From Dechloromonas hortensis (GTDB lineage: Bacteria > Pseudomonadota > Gammaproteobacteria > Burkholderiales > Rhodocyclaceae), in the NCBI RefSeq assembly GCF_009469765.1, contig NZ_SSSQ01000003.1, positions 124,001 through 188,000 of the forward strand: a stretch of DNA of 64,000 bases, written 5' to 3'. The notes under the pieces were generated by a model that saw only the letters and a list, made by a program, of their open reading frames with translations, did not search any database and was not told the DNA's origin. Below, piece by piece: positions 31,760-40,163 of this stretch (position 1 is its first letter; the number at the start of each line of letters is the position of its first letter). The position numbers and the translations under genes are program-made.

Positions 31760-31972
31760 TCATTACGCATTTCGATAAGAGACTGATTTAAATTAATTTT
31801 CTGCGCGGTCGGCGAATGGTCGGCTGGGGATTTACCTTGTGACAGGTACTCAAAATACACATCCGCCCGTATATCGAGCACCGGCTTGAGGCGATAGATT
31901 GCGATCGAGGCATCGCTAATTGCTCGATCTTGCCTTTCTGGCTTAGGCGTTTTACAGATCAGAGGAGGCATC

Positions 31973-32266
31973 ATGCGGCATTCCTTTTTCTCGTGCACTG
32001 CTTGGGTATTTTCGGCATTGATGGTCGCCGAGGCTTCTTCCGCCCAAGACATCGATAAAAAAACGGATTCCCAGACCTCCTGCTATTCGAAGGTCTCGCG
32101 TGATACGCGGGTAAAACGCGATCGGGAGATGCAGGAATCGAGTCTGGCCTCGAGCGGAAAATCGTCGGCTGGCGAAAAGGGGCAGACGTCAGGCAATTGC
32201 GAACAGGCGGATCAGCGCATGGAGTTCCTCATATTGTTATTGCAGATCATGCGGGGGCCGAAATAA
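31973..32266 (+). CDS. Small secreted polar protein, unknown
   Basis: 97 residues with GAGGAGGCATC before ATG 31973. The signal peptide is MRHSFFSCTAWVFSALMVAEASSA, followed by a Ser/Lys/Asp/Glu-rich, probably disordered middle with cysteines at C37 and C75, and a short hydrophobic MEFLILLLQIM near the end. Not recognised. It lies 30 bases upstream of the third Hsp20 gene and may share its transcript. Confidence 0.6.
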   Translation: MRHSFFSCTAWVFSALMVAEASSAQDIDKKTDSQTSCYSKVSRDTRVKRDREMQESSLASSGKSSAGEKGQTSGNCEQADQRMEFLILLLQIMRGPK

Positions 32267-32296
32267 CCCCGTAACGTAACTTTCAGGAGAAATGTC

Positions 32297-32818
32297 ATGG
32301 CCAATGAAACCAAGCAAGATGTCGCAGTTGTCGCCAAGCCTCGGACCGAGGTCGCCGAATCTCGCCCGTTGTCCATGTTCAGTCCGGTTGAAGAGGTGGA
32401 ACGCCTGTTCGACCGACTGATGCCTCGTGGCTGGCTGGCACCGACTGCCTGGAACTGGCCGATGTGGGGGGCCTTCGATGAAATGCTGCAAAACGTTCGC
32501 GTGCCGCAAATGGATGTCATCGACCGTGATAAGGACATCCTGATTCGGGTCGAGCTTCCTGGCGTCGAAAAGAAGGATCTTGAAGTCTCGGTCAGCGATA
32601 GCACGCTGGTGATCAAGGGCAAGGTCAGCCGCGAGGTCAAGGAGCAGAAAAAGGATTTTTTCCGCAGCGAAATCGCCCAAGGGAATTTCTCGCGGAGTCT
32701 GTCCATTCCCGCCGGTGTGGAAAGCTCGAAAATCGGTGCCAATCTCAAGGATGGAATCCTTGAAGTCATCCTGCCCAAGGAGGAAAGTGCCCAGCGTCGA
32801 ACCGTCGAGGTCAAATAG
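32297..32818 (+). CDS. Hsp20/alpha-crystallin small heat shock protein (copy 3)
   Basis: 173 residues; CAGGAGAAATGTC before the ATG. The alpha-crystallin domain begins near 70: VPQMDVIDRDKDILIRVEL, PGVEKKDLEVSV, STLVIKGK and the C-terminal LKDGILEVILPK. A leading EEVERLFDRLMPRGW segment is typical of class A Hsp20. It acts as a holdase chaperone and is followed 34 bases later by the RtcA-like gene. Confidence 0.95.
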   Translation: MANETKQDVAVVAKPRTEVAESRPLSMFSPVEEVERLFDRLMPRGWLAPTAWNWPMWGAFDEMLQNVRVPQMDVIDRDKDILIRVELPGVEKKDLEVSVSDSTLVIKGKVSREVKEQKKDFFRSEIAQGNFSRSLSIPAGVESSKIGANLKDGILEVILPKEESAQRRTVEVK

Positions 32819-32852
32819 CCGCTCGACCAAGCGACAGGCGGAGCCAGACATT

Positions 32853-33983
32853 GTGATCAGGATAGATGCAGCAAGGGGGACCGGTGGCGGCTTGCTGCTG
32901 CGTGGCGCCCTGACTTTGTCGGTCCTGACCGGGCAGGCGGTGCGCCTGACGCATATTCGTGCCAGGCGCACCAGTCCGGGATTGAAATTGCAGCACCTGC
33001 GTTTGATCGACGTGCTGGCCCGCATCAGCGGGGCGGCAGTCGATGGCGCGGTGCTCGGCGCACAGAGCTTGTCTTTCGAGCCGCGACGGGCCTTGTCGCA
33101 TGAGCCGGTCATCGATATCGACACCCCCGGTTCACTGACCCTACTGTTGCAAAGCCTGTTGCTGCCGCTCAGTTTTTCACCCCTGCCAACGCGCCTGCGG
33201 CTGGTCGGCGTGACCCACGCCCCTCGTAGTCCAGCCTTCGAGAATATCGACTGGCAATGGCTGCCCTTGCTCCGCCAGGCGGGCTATCGCGCGCAGATTG
33301 CGCTGGAAAGAGCCGGGTTTGCGCCGAAAGGCGGCGGCGTCATGCAGGTGTCCATCCAGCCGGTTGGCGCCATCGAGCCCTTGCATCTTGTCGAGCGTGG
33401 CCGCTTGTTGCGTATCTCGGGCTGTTCGCTGGTTGCCTGCCTCGATCCGGCCGTGGCGGCGCGCCAGCGCCTGCAGTTGATATCGCGTCTGCAGGGCTTG
33501 AACGTCCCCATCGAGATCACCTCAGGTGCCGTGTCGGCGCCTCTGCCTGGCGCATTCATCGTCCTGCTGGCCGAGTTCGAGCATAGCAAGCAGTCCTTTT
33601 TCACACCGGGTGAATTGGGGCATCCGCCCGATGCCGTGGCCAACAAGGCGGCTGATTCCCTGATCAGTCATCTGCATTGCGAGGAGGGGGCACTCGACTC
33701 GCACCTGGCCAGTCAGTTGCTGCTGCCCCTGAGCTTTGCCAGTGGCGAATCGGCGCTGACGACTTCCTGCGTCAACGAGCAGATACTGCTCACCGCTGAT
33801 TTGATCAATGAGTTTTTGCCGGCGACGATCAGTATCGATGCTCAGCAGGGCAAGCCCGGGAAAATGCTGGTGCGGGGAAACGGCGCTCCGCAAACGTTTG
33901 CCCCCAAAACCGATCTCGGCTTCGTCGGCATGCCACAGATTCCTTTCGATCGCGTATTTCAGGGCAGCGCACTCGGCATCTAA
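32853..33983 (+). CDS. RtcA/Rcl1-family protein lacking the catalytic histidine
   Basis: 376 residues from GTG 32853 (GGCGGAG upstream). The fold of RNA 3'-terminal phosphate cyclase is clear: IDAARGTGGGLLLRGALTLS at the start, IRARRTSPGL, a PKGGG motif and FLPATIS near the end. Two key positions differ from E. coli RtcA. The early Glu of GEGGGQ is Thr. The nucleotidylated His of SCHLLTN is replaced: the aligned stretch reads NEQILLT with Gln. AMP transfer is therefore probably lost, as in the eukaryotic homologue Rcl1. It may bind RNA ends without cyclising them. No rtcB is present nearby. Confidence 0.78.
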   Translation: MIRIDAARGTGGGLLLRGALTLSVLTGQAVRLTHIRARRTSPGLKLQHLRLIDVLARISGAAVDGAVLGAQSLSFEPRRALSHEPVIDIDTPGSLTLLLQSLLLPLSFSPLPTRLRLVGVTHAPRSPAFENIDWQWLPLLRQAGYRAQIALERAGFAPKGGGVMQVSIQPVGAIEPLHLVERGRLLRISGCSLVACLDPAVAARQRLQLISRLQGLNVPIEITSGAVSAPLPGAFIVLLAEFEHSKQSFFTPGELGHPPDAVANKAADSLISHLHCEEGALDSHLASQLLLPLSFASGESALTTSCVNEQILLTADLINEFLPATISIDAQQGKPGKMLVRGNGAPQTFAPKTDLGFVGMPQIPFDRVFQGSALGI

Positions 33984-34026
33984 GCAGCCTTTTCCTGCCC
34001 CCGGCAACCAGAATGGCTTTTATCGA

Positions 34027-35439
34027 TTAATGCCGGGTTGCCTGCTCGTTAGTGCAATAAGCGCTGTTCAAGCGTTTGCCTGCGGTCAACAGCGCAGCCA
34101 GCCGTTGTTTGGCTGCGCTCCCCTCGAATTCTTCCTTGTGGAAAAAGTGGAAGCCATGGCCACCGTTCGCTTTTGCCTTGTACATCGCGAAATCGGCCCG
34201 CATCATCAGGCTTTCGCTATCTGTCCCATCCTCAGGGAAGATATTGGCGCCAAGGCTGGCGAGAATGGGTATTCGCTTGTGTCCGAGATGGATGCCCTGC
34301 TCAAGCGATTGCACTATCTTTTTGAGAACGTTCTCGATGTCTTCGCGACGATGGATGTCGAGCAGGATCAAGGCAAATTCATCGCCCCCCAGGCGCGCCA
34401 CAGTGTCTTCGTCGCGAACGCAGGCCTTGAGTTGGGTGGCAGTGGTCCGTAGCACCTCGTCGCCGACGGCATGACCGTAGGTGTCGTTGATTTCCTTGAA
34501 GCTGTCGAGGTCCAGGTAAACCAGGGAGAAGTTTTCACCCCGGCGCGAGGCACGGGAGAATGCCTGTTTGAGCCGATCCTCCAACAGATGGCGATTCGGC
34601 AAACCAGTCAGAGCATCGTGATAGGCCTCGTGGTGAAGGCGTAGCAGGGTGGTTCGCAGCGATTCGCTGAGACAGTGGCTGGTCGAGACAAAATGGGTGA
34701 TCTGCCCGGATTTGTCGATAAAGGGCCGAATGTTCTTGTCTTCATGAAAAATCTCGCCATTTTTTCGCCGATTGACGAATACGGCCTGGAACTCATTGCC
34801 AGCCAATAGCGTGTGCCACATCCTGCTGTAAAACTCCGGGGTGTGCAGTCCGGATTTCATCAGGCTGGCCGGCTGGCCAACGGCTTCGTCCTTGCTATAA
34901 CCGGTGGCCTGTTCGAAGGCATCATTGACGGCCTGGATGATTCCTGTGGTGTCGGTAATCATCACGACATCCGTTTTATTTTGGGCACTCTCGATCAGGC
35001 GTTCAAATTCGCCGTTCGGGATGGACTGTTCGCTGCCCGGAAGCAGTTGGAGCAAGATGAGCGGAGTGTTGTCGATACTCAGTTTGTTCAGTGAAACTGC
35101 CAGGGGAATACGTTCGCCGTTCGGCGAATGGCCCTTGAATTTGAGCAGTTCACCTCTGTTTCCCCAGAAATCGGCGAATGCCAGGTTGTAGCCCGGGGTC
35201 AGCGTTTTCAGGGGCAGGCCCGGGATCAGCGAGGCGACATCGCGCCCCTCCAGTTCGCGCTGGCTGCACTTGAACATCTGACCCATTGCCGGCGTGCTGA
35301 AACTGATAATGCCGTATTTGTCGAGAACCGCCATCGGACCCTCGATGGCCCGTACTTTCGAGACAGGGTTGCCTTCCGGCTGTGGCGGCAACTGCTCCAT
35401 CGCCATCGAAAAGGCGGTGGCGTCGTAATGTGCATCCAT
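34027..35439 (-). CDS. PAS-PAS-GGDEF diguanylate cyclase
   Basis: 470 residues; GGGAGC before the ATG. Two PAS domains (~25-130 and ~137-255; the second has IQAVNDAFEQATGYSKDEA) are followed by a full GGDEF domain with ARLGGDEFALILLD and the inhibitory RxxD site (RDED) five residues before it. It should make cyclic-di-GMP and be feedback-inhibited. No EAL domain or membrane segment is present. A GGGTA-N7-TACCC inverted repeat lies ~85 bases upstream. Cyclic-di-GMP could feed the VpsR-like activator of the nearby amyloid-like locus (inference). Confidence 0.95.
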   Translation of the reverse strand: MDAHYDATAFSMAMEQLPPQPEGNPVSKVRAIEGPMAVLDKYGIISFSTPAMGQMFKCSQRELEGRDVASLIPGLPLKTLTPGYNLAFADFWGNRGELLKFKGHSPNGERIPLAVSLNKLSIDNTPLILLQLLPGSEQSIPNGEFERLIESAQNKTDVVMITDTTGIIQAVNDAFEQATGYSKDEAVGQPASLMKSGLHTPEFYSRMWHTLLAGNEFQAVFVNRRKNGEIFHEDKNIRPFIDKSGQITHFVSTSHCLSESLRTTLLRLHHEAYHDALTGLPNRHLLEDRLKQAFSRASRRGENFSLVYLDLDSFKEINDTYGHAVGDEVLRTTATQLKACVRDEDTVARLGGDEFALILLDIHRREDIENVLKKIVQSLEQGIHLGHKRIPILASLGANIFPEDGTDSESLMMRADFAMYKAKANGGHGFHFFHKEEFEGSAAKQRLAALLTAGKRLNSAYCTNEQATRH

Positions 35440-35523
35440 TTTCGGGCTCCCGATTCAGGCAAAGACTCCGCGGAGTTCTGCCGGGACGAATCTCTTCTAT
35501 GGAGCAACTTTATCGCCGGCAAT

Positions 35524-35540
35524 GGGTAGCCGAAATACCC
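35524..35540. promoter_or_regulatory. GGGTA-N7-TACCC inverted repeat upstream of the GGDEF gene
   Basis: GGGTAGCCGAAATACCC forms five-base arms around seven bases. It sits 85-101 bases before the GGDEF start and just beyond the end of the NarL-type regulator gene. Candidate regulator site. Confidence 0.4.
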
Positions 35541-35602
35541 GCAAGCCCATATTTCCGTTACGCGGATACTTGTAATTCGGGGGGCGTCCGGATGGGCAGG
35601 AT

Positions 35603-36247
35603 TCAGGAAGAGGTCAGGCCGTTACGTATTGCATATTTGGTCAGTTCGGCAATGCTGTGCAATTCGAGTTTACGCATGATATTGCGGCGATGGACTTCGA
35701 CCGTGCTGGTCGCAATATGCAGACGCTTGCCGATTTCCGGCGAGGTATGGCCCTCGGCCAGCAGTTGCAGGACTTCGCGTTCGCGTTTGCCAAGCCGTTC
35801 GCTGGAATAGGGTTCCGTTGGATTCTTTGCTCGCACACTATCGACCAGGACTGCCGATGCGTCGGGACAGAGATAGGTGCGGCCGAGGGCAACGGCACGA
35901 ATGCCGCGCAGCAACTCGTCGCGCCCGGCTGACTTGACGATGTAGCCGCGCGCGCCGGCATCGAGCATTTGCAGCACGATGCGGCGGTCGGAATAGGTCG
36001 ACAGCGCAATGATTTTGATCTCCGGCTGCTCGGCAATAAGCTCGCGGGCAGCTTCGATGCCACCCATGACCGGCATGCCAATATCCATCAGGATAATGTC
36101 CGGACGCAACTTGCGGGCAAGTTCTATCGCTTCCGCTCCATCATTTGCCTCGCCGACCAGCGCGAAGTCGTGCTCGCGCTCCAGAATCCCTTTCAACGCC
36201 TCACGGAGTATTTTGTGATCGTCCGCCAGCATCACTCGAATTGCCAT
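35603..36247 (-). CDS. NarL/FixJ-type response regulator
   Basis: 214 residues. The receiver has VMLADDHKI, the phospho-Asp in IILMDIGMPVMGG, and Lys in GYIVKSAG. The C-terminal LuxR-type helix-turn-helix has LGKREREVLQLLAEGHTSPEI and IATSTVEVHRRNI. The start overlaps the 3' end of the CheB-CheR-kinase gene by 47 bases, marking them as a two-component pair. It is the only DNA-binding regulator of this class in the window and could read the GGTA/TACC inverted repeats (inference). Confidence 0.95.
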   Translation of the reverse strand: MAIRVMLADDHKILREALKGILEREHDFALVGEANDGAEAIELARKLRPDIILMDIGMPVMGGIEAARELIAEQPEIKIIALSTYSDRRIVLQMLDAGARGYIVKSAGRDELLRGIRAVALGRTYLCPDASAVLVDSVRAKNPTEPYSSERLGKREREVLQLLAEGHTSPEIGKRLHIATSTVEVHRRNIMRKLELHSIAELTKYAIRNGLTSS

Positions 36248-39200
36248 TTTTTACCCCCTCATGTTCGCGTTCGTGTTTTTCCGGGAAGACAATCGATATT
36301 GTTGTTCCGTATCCCGGCATGGTATCCACTGTCATTTCTCCACCAATGAATTCGATGCGCTCCCTAACGCTCATCAGCCCGAAACCGCTGTCACCGGATG
36401 GTTTGTTCATGGCCTCCTGGTAGTTGAAGCCTTGTCCCTGGTCGGTGACCGATACTGAAATACGACCATCGTCGGTCGGGTGGCAAAAGACCTGGGCCAC
36501 ATTCGTATTGGCGTGCTTGGCGACATTGATCAGCAATTCGCGAATTGCCCGGAAGATGGTGGTTCGGGCCGGTTCGTGGAGAGCCGGCAGTTCACCATAG
36601 TGATCGATATGGACGGCCAGGCCGTAAAGGCGCTCCATTTCCTCAGCCAGCCATTCCAGCGCCGGAACCAGTCCGAGTGTTTGCAGAATCGGCGGACTCA
36701 ATTGCAGCATCAGGGAGCGGACCGAGCGATTGGCCTGGTCGACCAGTTGTTCGATATCTTTCAACGAAGCCTTGAGCGCGCCACGCCGCTCTGAGCCTTC
36801 GACTGACGAGAGCTTGATCTTGACGATGGCAAGTACCTGGCCGAGATCGTCGTGCAGATCGCGCGCCAGCAAGCGCCGCTCGCGTTCTTCGGTCAAGGTC
36901 AATTCGGCGGTCAGGGTGCGCAGTTGCGCTGTACGTTCGCGCACGCGCTCCTCCAGCGAGTTGGCCATGGCCCTTAAGGCGCTGGCAGCGGCCTGGGCAG
37001 ACTGCTTGGCTTCGGTAATGTCCGTGTAGGTAATAACGACGCCATTGATGTGATGATTGTCGGTGCGATAGGGGACAATGCGGCGCAGATACCAGTGATT
37101 GTCCTGCGAGATTAGCTCGCGCTGCTTCAAGCTCAAAGTCTGGAGGGCGATGTCGGCGTCTTCAACCAGATTCGCTCCCAGGCCTGCCGTCGAAAAATCG
37201 CTGATCGGGCGGCCGATGTCGCCGGCAATCATGTTGCCGATCCCTTTCATGTTGGGGGTGAACCAGCGAATGTTGTGCTCTCGATCAAGGCAGATCGTGG
37301 CAATTTCACAACTGTCGAGCAAGTTACGCATATCGGTATTGCTGCCTTCCAGCTCCTGAACTTTGGCTTGAAGTTGCTGGTTCACCGTGACCAGCTCTTC
37401 GTTCAGCGATTGCAGTTCTTCCTTTGAACTCTCCAGTTCCTCATTGATCGATTGCAGTTCTTCGTTGATCGAAACGATTTCCTCATTGGAGACTTTCAAC
37501 TCCTCATTCGAGGTCTCCAGCCGCTCGATGGAGTTCTGCAAGTCATCCTTGGTGGCACGCAATTCTTCTTCAAGTTGGCGAAGCTGCGGACTCTCGCCGT
37601 CCTTACTCTCGGCCACTGTGATGTCCTCAAACACCACCATGAACAGTGCTTCTCCATTGTGGCTGCCTGTGGCGGGAAGGATGCTGAAGCGAACCGGGTG
37701 GTAGGTGTTTCGGCGTTTGACCCGGGCATCATCGATAAAAACCGCACTACCGCTCGAAATGGCCCGACGCAGTGCGACGCGCAAATGCGAGCGCAGACCT
37801 TCGCGTGCCTGGGCAAGCAGGTCGTTGGTTGGAATTCCGCGCGGCATTTGCAGATAGTTTTCTGTCGGGCCGGAGAAATACAGGATTTCAAAGTTCGGGT
37901 TGGTAAGTACTGCCGCCGGCGAGAAAAAATCCAGCATCATCTGCTGGCAAAGGCTGGCCAGTTGAGGAGCGGGCGGCGAAGCATTCGCCGCTTCTCCATG
38001 CTGCGGAAATTCAAGCGGCACTATTGGCTTGCTGGCATTGTGGATCGGCAGTTGAAGATCGGCCGGACGGTAGGTTCCGGTATGACGATAGATGCGCCAC
38101 TTCTTTGAGATGGGCGTGAAGATGTTTGATAGCTTGCCGATGGTTTCCGCGCTGCCGAGAAAAAGGTAGCCATTTGGCTGCAACGCAAAATTGAACAGCG
38201 AGAAAATTTTTTGCTGAATCTCGGCTTCGAAATAGATCAGCATGTTGCGACAACAGATGATGTCTACGCGGGAAAAGGGTGGGTCGCTCATCACGTTCTG
38301 GGCGCCGAAAATGATGACTTCGCGCAGTGGTTTGGCGACCTGGAAGTGATAGCTGTCAGTGCTTTCGACAAAGTAGCGTTGCATGTATTCGCTACTTATC
38401 TGGGTAGCCACACCCAAAGGGTAGCTGGCGTTTCGTCCAAGTTGCAGGGCAGCTTCATTGGCGTCTGTGGCAAAGACAGCCAGAGGGCAGTTCTTTCCGG
38501 TTTCGCGCAGTTGCTCAAGGATCAGGATGGCGATCGTATAGGCTTCTTCGCCGGTTGAGCAGCCGGGAACCCAGACCCGGATCGTTTCGCCTGGTTTCTT
38601 GCTGGCCACCAGAGGGGCAATGGCCTCGTCTTTGAGTATTTGCCATGCTTCGGGGTCGCGAAAGAATTCGGTAACCCCAATCAGCATATCCTTGAACAAG
38701 GCATCTGCTTCTGCCGGGTGAGTCGCCAGCAGCGCGGCGTACTCGATAAGGCTGTGTATCGAGGCCAGTCCCATGCGGCGCCAGATTCGCCGTATCAAGG
38801 TGTTGCGTTTGTAGCCGACGAAGTTGTAGCCGCTACGGCTTTGGATCATGTCGAGTATCTTGTCGATACCCACCTGCTCTTGCTCATTCTCCAGACTGTT
38901 CTGAGGCTCGGCGGCATATTCGTGGCGCGAATAGCGGACAAGTGCATTCGGCATCTGGACAACCGGCAGTACGAAATTGACCAGCCCGGTAGCAATGGCG
39001 CTGCGCGGCATGCTGTCGAACTGCGCGCTGCCCGGTGTCTGGGCGAGAATGAGGCCACCATTTGCCTCGATACTTTTCAAGCCAAGCGAGCCATCGCTTC
39101 CGCTACCGGAAAGGATGATCCCGATCGCACGTTCGTGCTGGTCATTGCCCAGCGAGGCAAAGAAGTGGTCGATGGGGAGGCGTGGGCCCTTGTGGTCGGG

Positions 39201-39602
39201 TGGTGGGGTGAGACAGAGTTGTCCATCGGAAATCGATGGGTAGCAATTGGGCGGGATCGTGTAGATGCAGTTGGGTTCGAGGCGCATGCCATCTTCCGCA
39301 GCCACTGTTCTGATCGTCGTGTGCTTGCCGATGATCTCCGCTGCCAGGCTCTTTTGCGTTGGGTAGAGATGCTGAATGACCACGAAGGCGATATTGCTGT
39401 CAGTGGGCATTGCCTCGAAAAATTCGCAGACCGCCTCCAAGCCACCAGCTGACGCACCAATGCCGGCAATGCAGAATCCTGCGGTCGACTGCTCCAGAAG
39501 GCCAATTTCCGAAAGGGGTTTGTTACCTGAGTCGGCTGATTCCGGCTGCGGATCCTCAGTGTCTCTTTGCCGCTCATCCAGCCTTGATGTGATTTTTGCC
39601 AA
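36201..39602 (-). CDS. CheB-CheR-PAS-histidine kinase fusion
   Basis: 1133 residues. The N-terminal methylesterase has catalytic GASAGGL (Ser), VIQHL (His) and SGSGSDGSLGL (Asp). The CheR methyltransferase has PGCSTGEEAYTIAI and CRNMLIYF. A long coiled-coil (~660-760, repeated SxNEELxSxxEE) is followed by a PAS domain and a HisKA_3-type kinase with His in LLARDLHDDLGQVLA and GFGLMSVRERIE. The start is TTG with GGAAGGG upstream; no ATG fits before the CheB core. Such fusions are signalling hubs distinct from chemotaxis proper. It is paired with the NarL-type regulator whose gene overlaps its end. Confidence 0.93.
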   Translation of the reverse strand: MAKITSRLDERQRDTEDPQPESADSGNKPLSEIGLLEQSTAGFCIAGIGASAGGLEAVCEFFEAMPTDSNIAFVVIQHLYPTQKSLAAEIIGKHTTIRTVAAEDGMRLEPNCIYTIPPNCYPSISDGQLCLTPPPDHKGPRLPIDHFFASLGNDQHERAIGIILSGSGSDGSLGLKSIEANGGLILAQTPGSAQFDSMPRSAIATGLVNFVLPVVQMPNALVRYSRHEYAAEPQNSLENEQEQVGIDKILDMIQSRSGYNFVGYKRNTLIRRIWRRMGLASIHSLIEYAALLATHPAEADALFKDMLIGVTEFFRDPEAWQILKDEAIAPLVASKKPGETIRVWVPGCSTGEEAYTIAILILEQLRETGKNCPLAVFATDANEAALQLGRNASYPLGVATQISSEYMQRYFVESTDSYHFQVAKPLREVIIFGAQNVMSDPPFSRVDIICCRNMLIYFEAEIQQKIFSLFNFALQPNGYLFLGSAETIGKLSNIFTPISKKWRIYRHTGTYRPADLQLPIHNASKPIVPLEFPQHGEAANASPPAPQLASLCQQMMLDFFSPAAVLTNPNFEILYFSGPTENYLQMPRGIPTNDLLAQAREGLRSHLRVALRRAISSGSAVFIDDARVKRRNTYHPVRFSILPATGSHNGEALFMVVFEDITVAESKDGESPQLRQLEEELRATKDDLQNSIERLETSNEELKVSNEEIVSINEELQSINEELESSKEELQSLNEELVTVNQQLQAKVQELEGSNTDMRNLLDSCEIATICLDREHNIRWFTPNMKGIGNMIAGDIGRPISDFSTAGLGANLVEDADIALQTLSLKQRELISQDNHWYLRRIVPYRTDNHHINGVVITYTDITEAKQSAQAAASALRAMANSLEERVRERTAQLRTLTAELTLTEERERRLLARDLHDDLGQVLAIVKIKLSSVEGSERRGALKASLKDIEQLVDQANRSVRSLMLQLSPPILQTLGLVPALEWLAEEMERLYGLAVHIDHYGELPALHEPARTTIFRAIRELLINVAKHANTNVAQVFCHPTDDGRISVSVTDQGQGFNYQEAMNKPSGDSGFGLMSVRERIEFIGGEMTVDTMPGYGTTISIVFPEKHEREHEGVKNGNSSDAGGRSQNTP

Positions 39603-39717
39603 ACCAGTATCCCTTCCAATCGGTCAGCAACGCCTGTCAGGCACGCCAGCTTCTGATCGGTAAATTCTAATTAGCTGATTATCGGATCAGGGTAGCAAAA
39701 CCTTACCAAGCAATCAT

Positions 39718-39733
39718 TACCCGAGAGCGGGTA
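39718..39733. promoter_or_regulatory. Perfect inverted repeat TACCCG-AGAG-CGGGTA
   Basis: Six-base arms around four bases, reading like a 7-2-7 NarL-type operator (TACCCGA-GA-GCGGGTA). It lies ~115 bases before the start of the CheB-CheR-kinase gene, suggesting feedback by its paired NarL-type regulator. Confidence 0.45.
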
Positions 39734-40088
39734 TCTATTGATGCCTGCGGCTTGGTTTTCCCTGAAAGAGCAGAACCCCATTCTCGATTAGATACCGCCT
39801 GCTTGCAATATTGAATGGCTGTCGGGGGCACCCGGTAGGCCTAAGCCTGACGATATCTGGGAAGGGCACACCGCTTCGCTGTTTCAGTTTTGGTACACCG
39901 TACGCCTTTGCCCCGTGGGGCCTCTGTTTGATTCGTTGTCAGGCTGAATACAGGGATCTTGAACCTGTCGCGACTAAGGGGGCTGTTTCGCCGGCGTTAC
40001 AGATGGGGCTTTTTAAGGGACTGCTCTGATAGCTGTGTATTTCTTTAAATTCATTAATAATCAGTTTGTTAGGTATTTATTTTTGGTC

Positions 40089-40104
40089 TGGCACAGCCGT
40101 TGCG
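40089..40104 (+). promoter_or_regulatory. Sigma-54 (-24/-12) promoter
   Basis: TGGCAC-AGCCG-TTGCG has the invariant GG and GC at the exact 12-base phase and matches TGGCAC-N5-TTGCW at all but the last base. It lies 60 bases before the start of the repeat protein. A sigma-54 activator gene is encoded at 45921-47267 in the same locus. Confidence 0.85.
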
Positions 40105-40163
40105 TAGGGAGTTGCGGAGGGCGCGGCATAGGGCAGCGTCTAACCTCGAACAGGAGAATTCTC

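Larger units (their letters stand above)
39603..40163. other. 561-base regulatory gap upstream of the amyloid-like locus
   Basis: No gene supported. It holds, left to right, the perfect inverted repeat TACCCG-AGAG-CGGGTA (39718-39733), three GGYACMCSG-like boxes (39827, 39865, 39892), and a sigma-54 promoter (40089-40104). The left part is the upstream region of the minus-strand CheB-CheR-kinase gene and the right part that of the plus-strand repeat protein. Confidence 0.55.

Noticed and set aside
31648..32052. 134-codon minus-strand frame between pcm and the small secreted protein
   Set aside because: It overlaps the pcm end and the signal peptide of the 31973 gene, which has a strong ribosome-binding site.
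39840..39960. Possible cyclic-di-GMP (GEMM) riboswitch upstream of the repeat gene
   Set aside because: The conserved GEMM sequence blocks are not present, and the sigma-54 start site would lie downstream of this stretch.
39811..40029. 72-codon frame before the amyloid-like locus
   Set aside because: TTG start, no ribosome-binding site, and unusual composition; the stretch reads as regulatory DNA.
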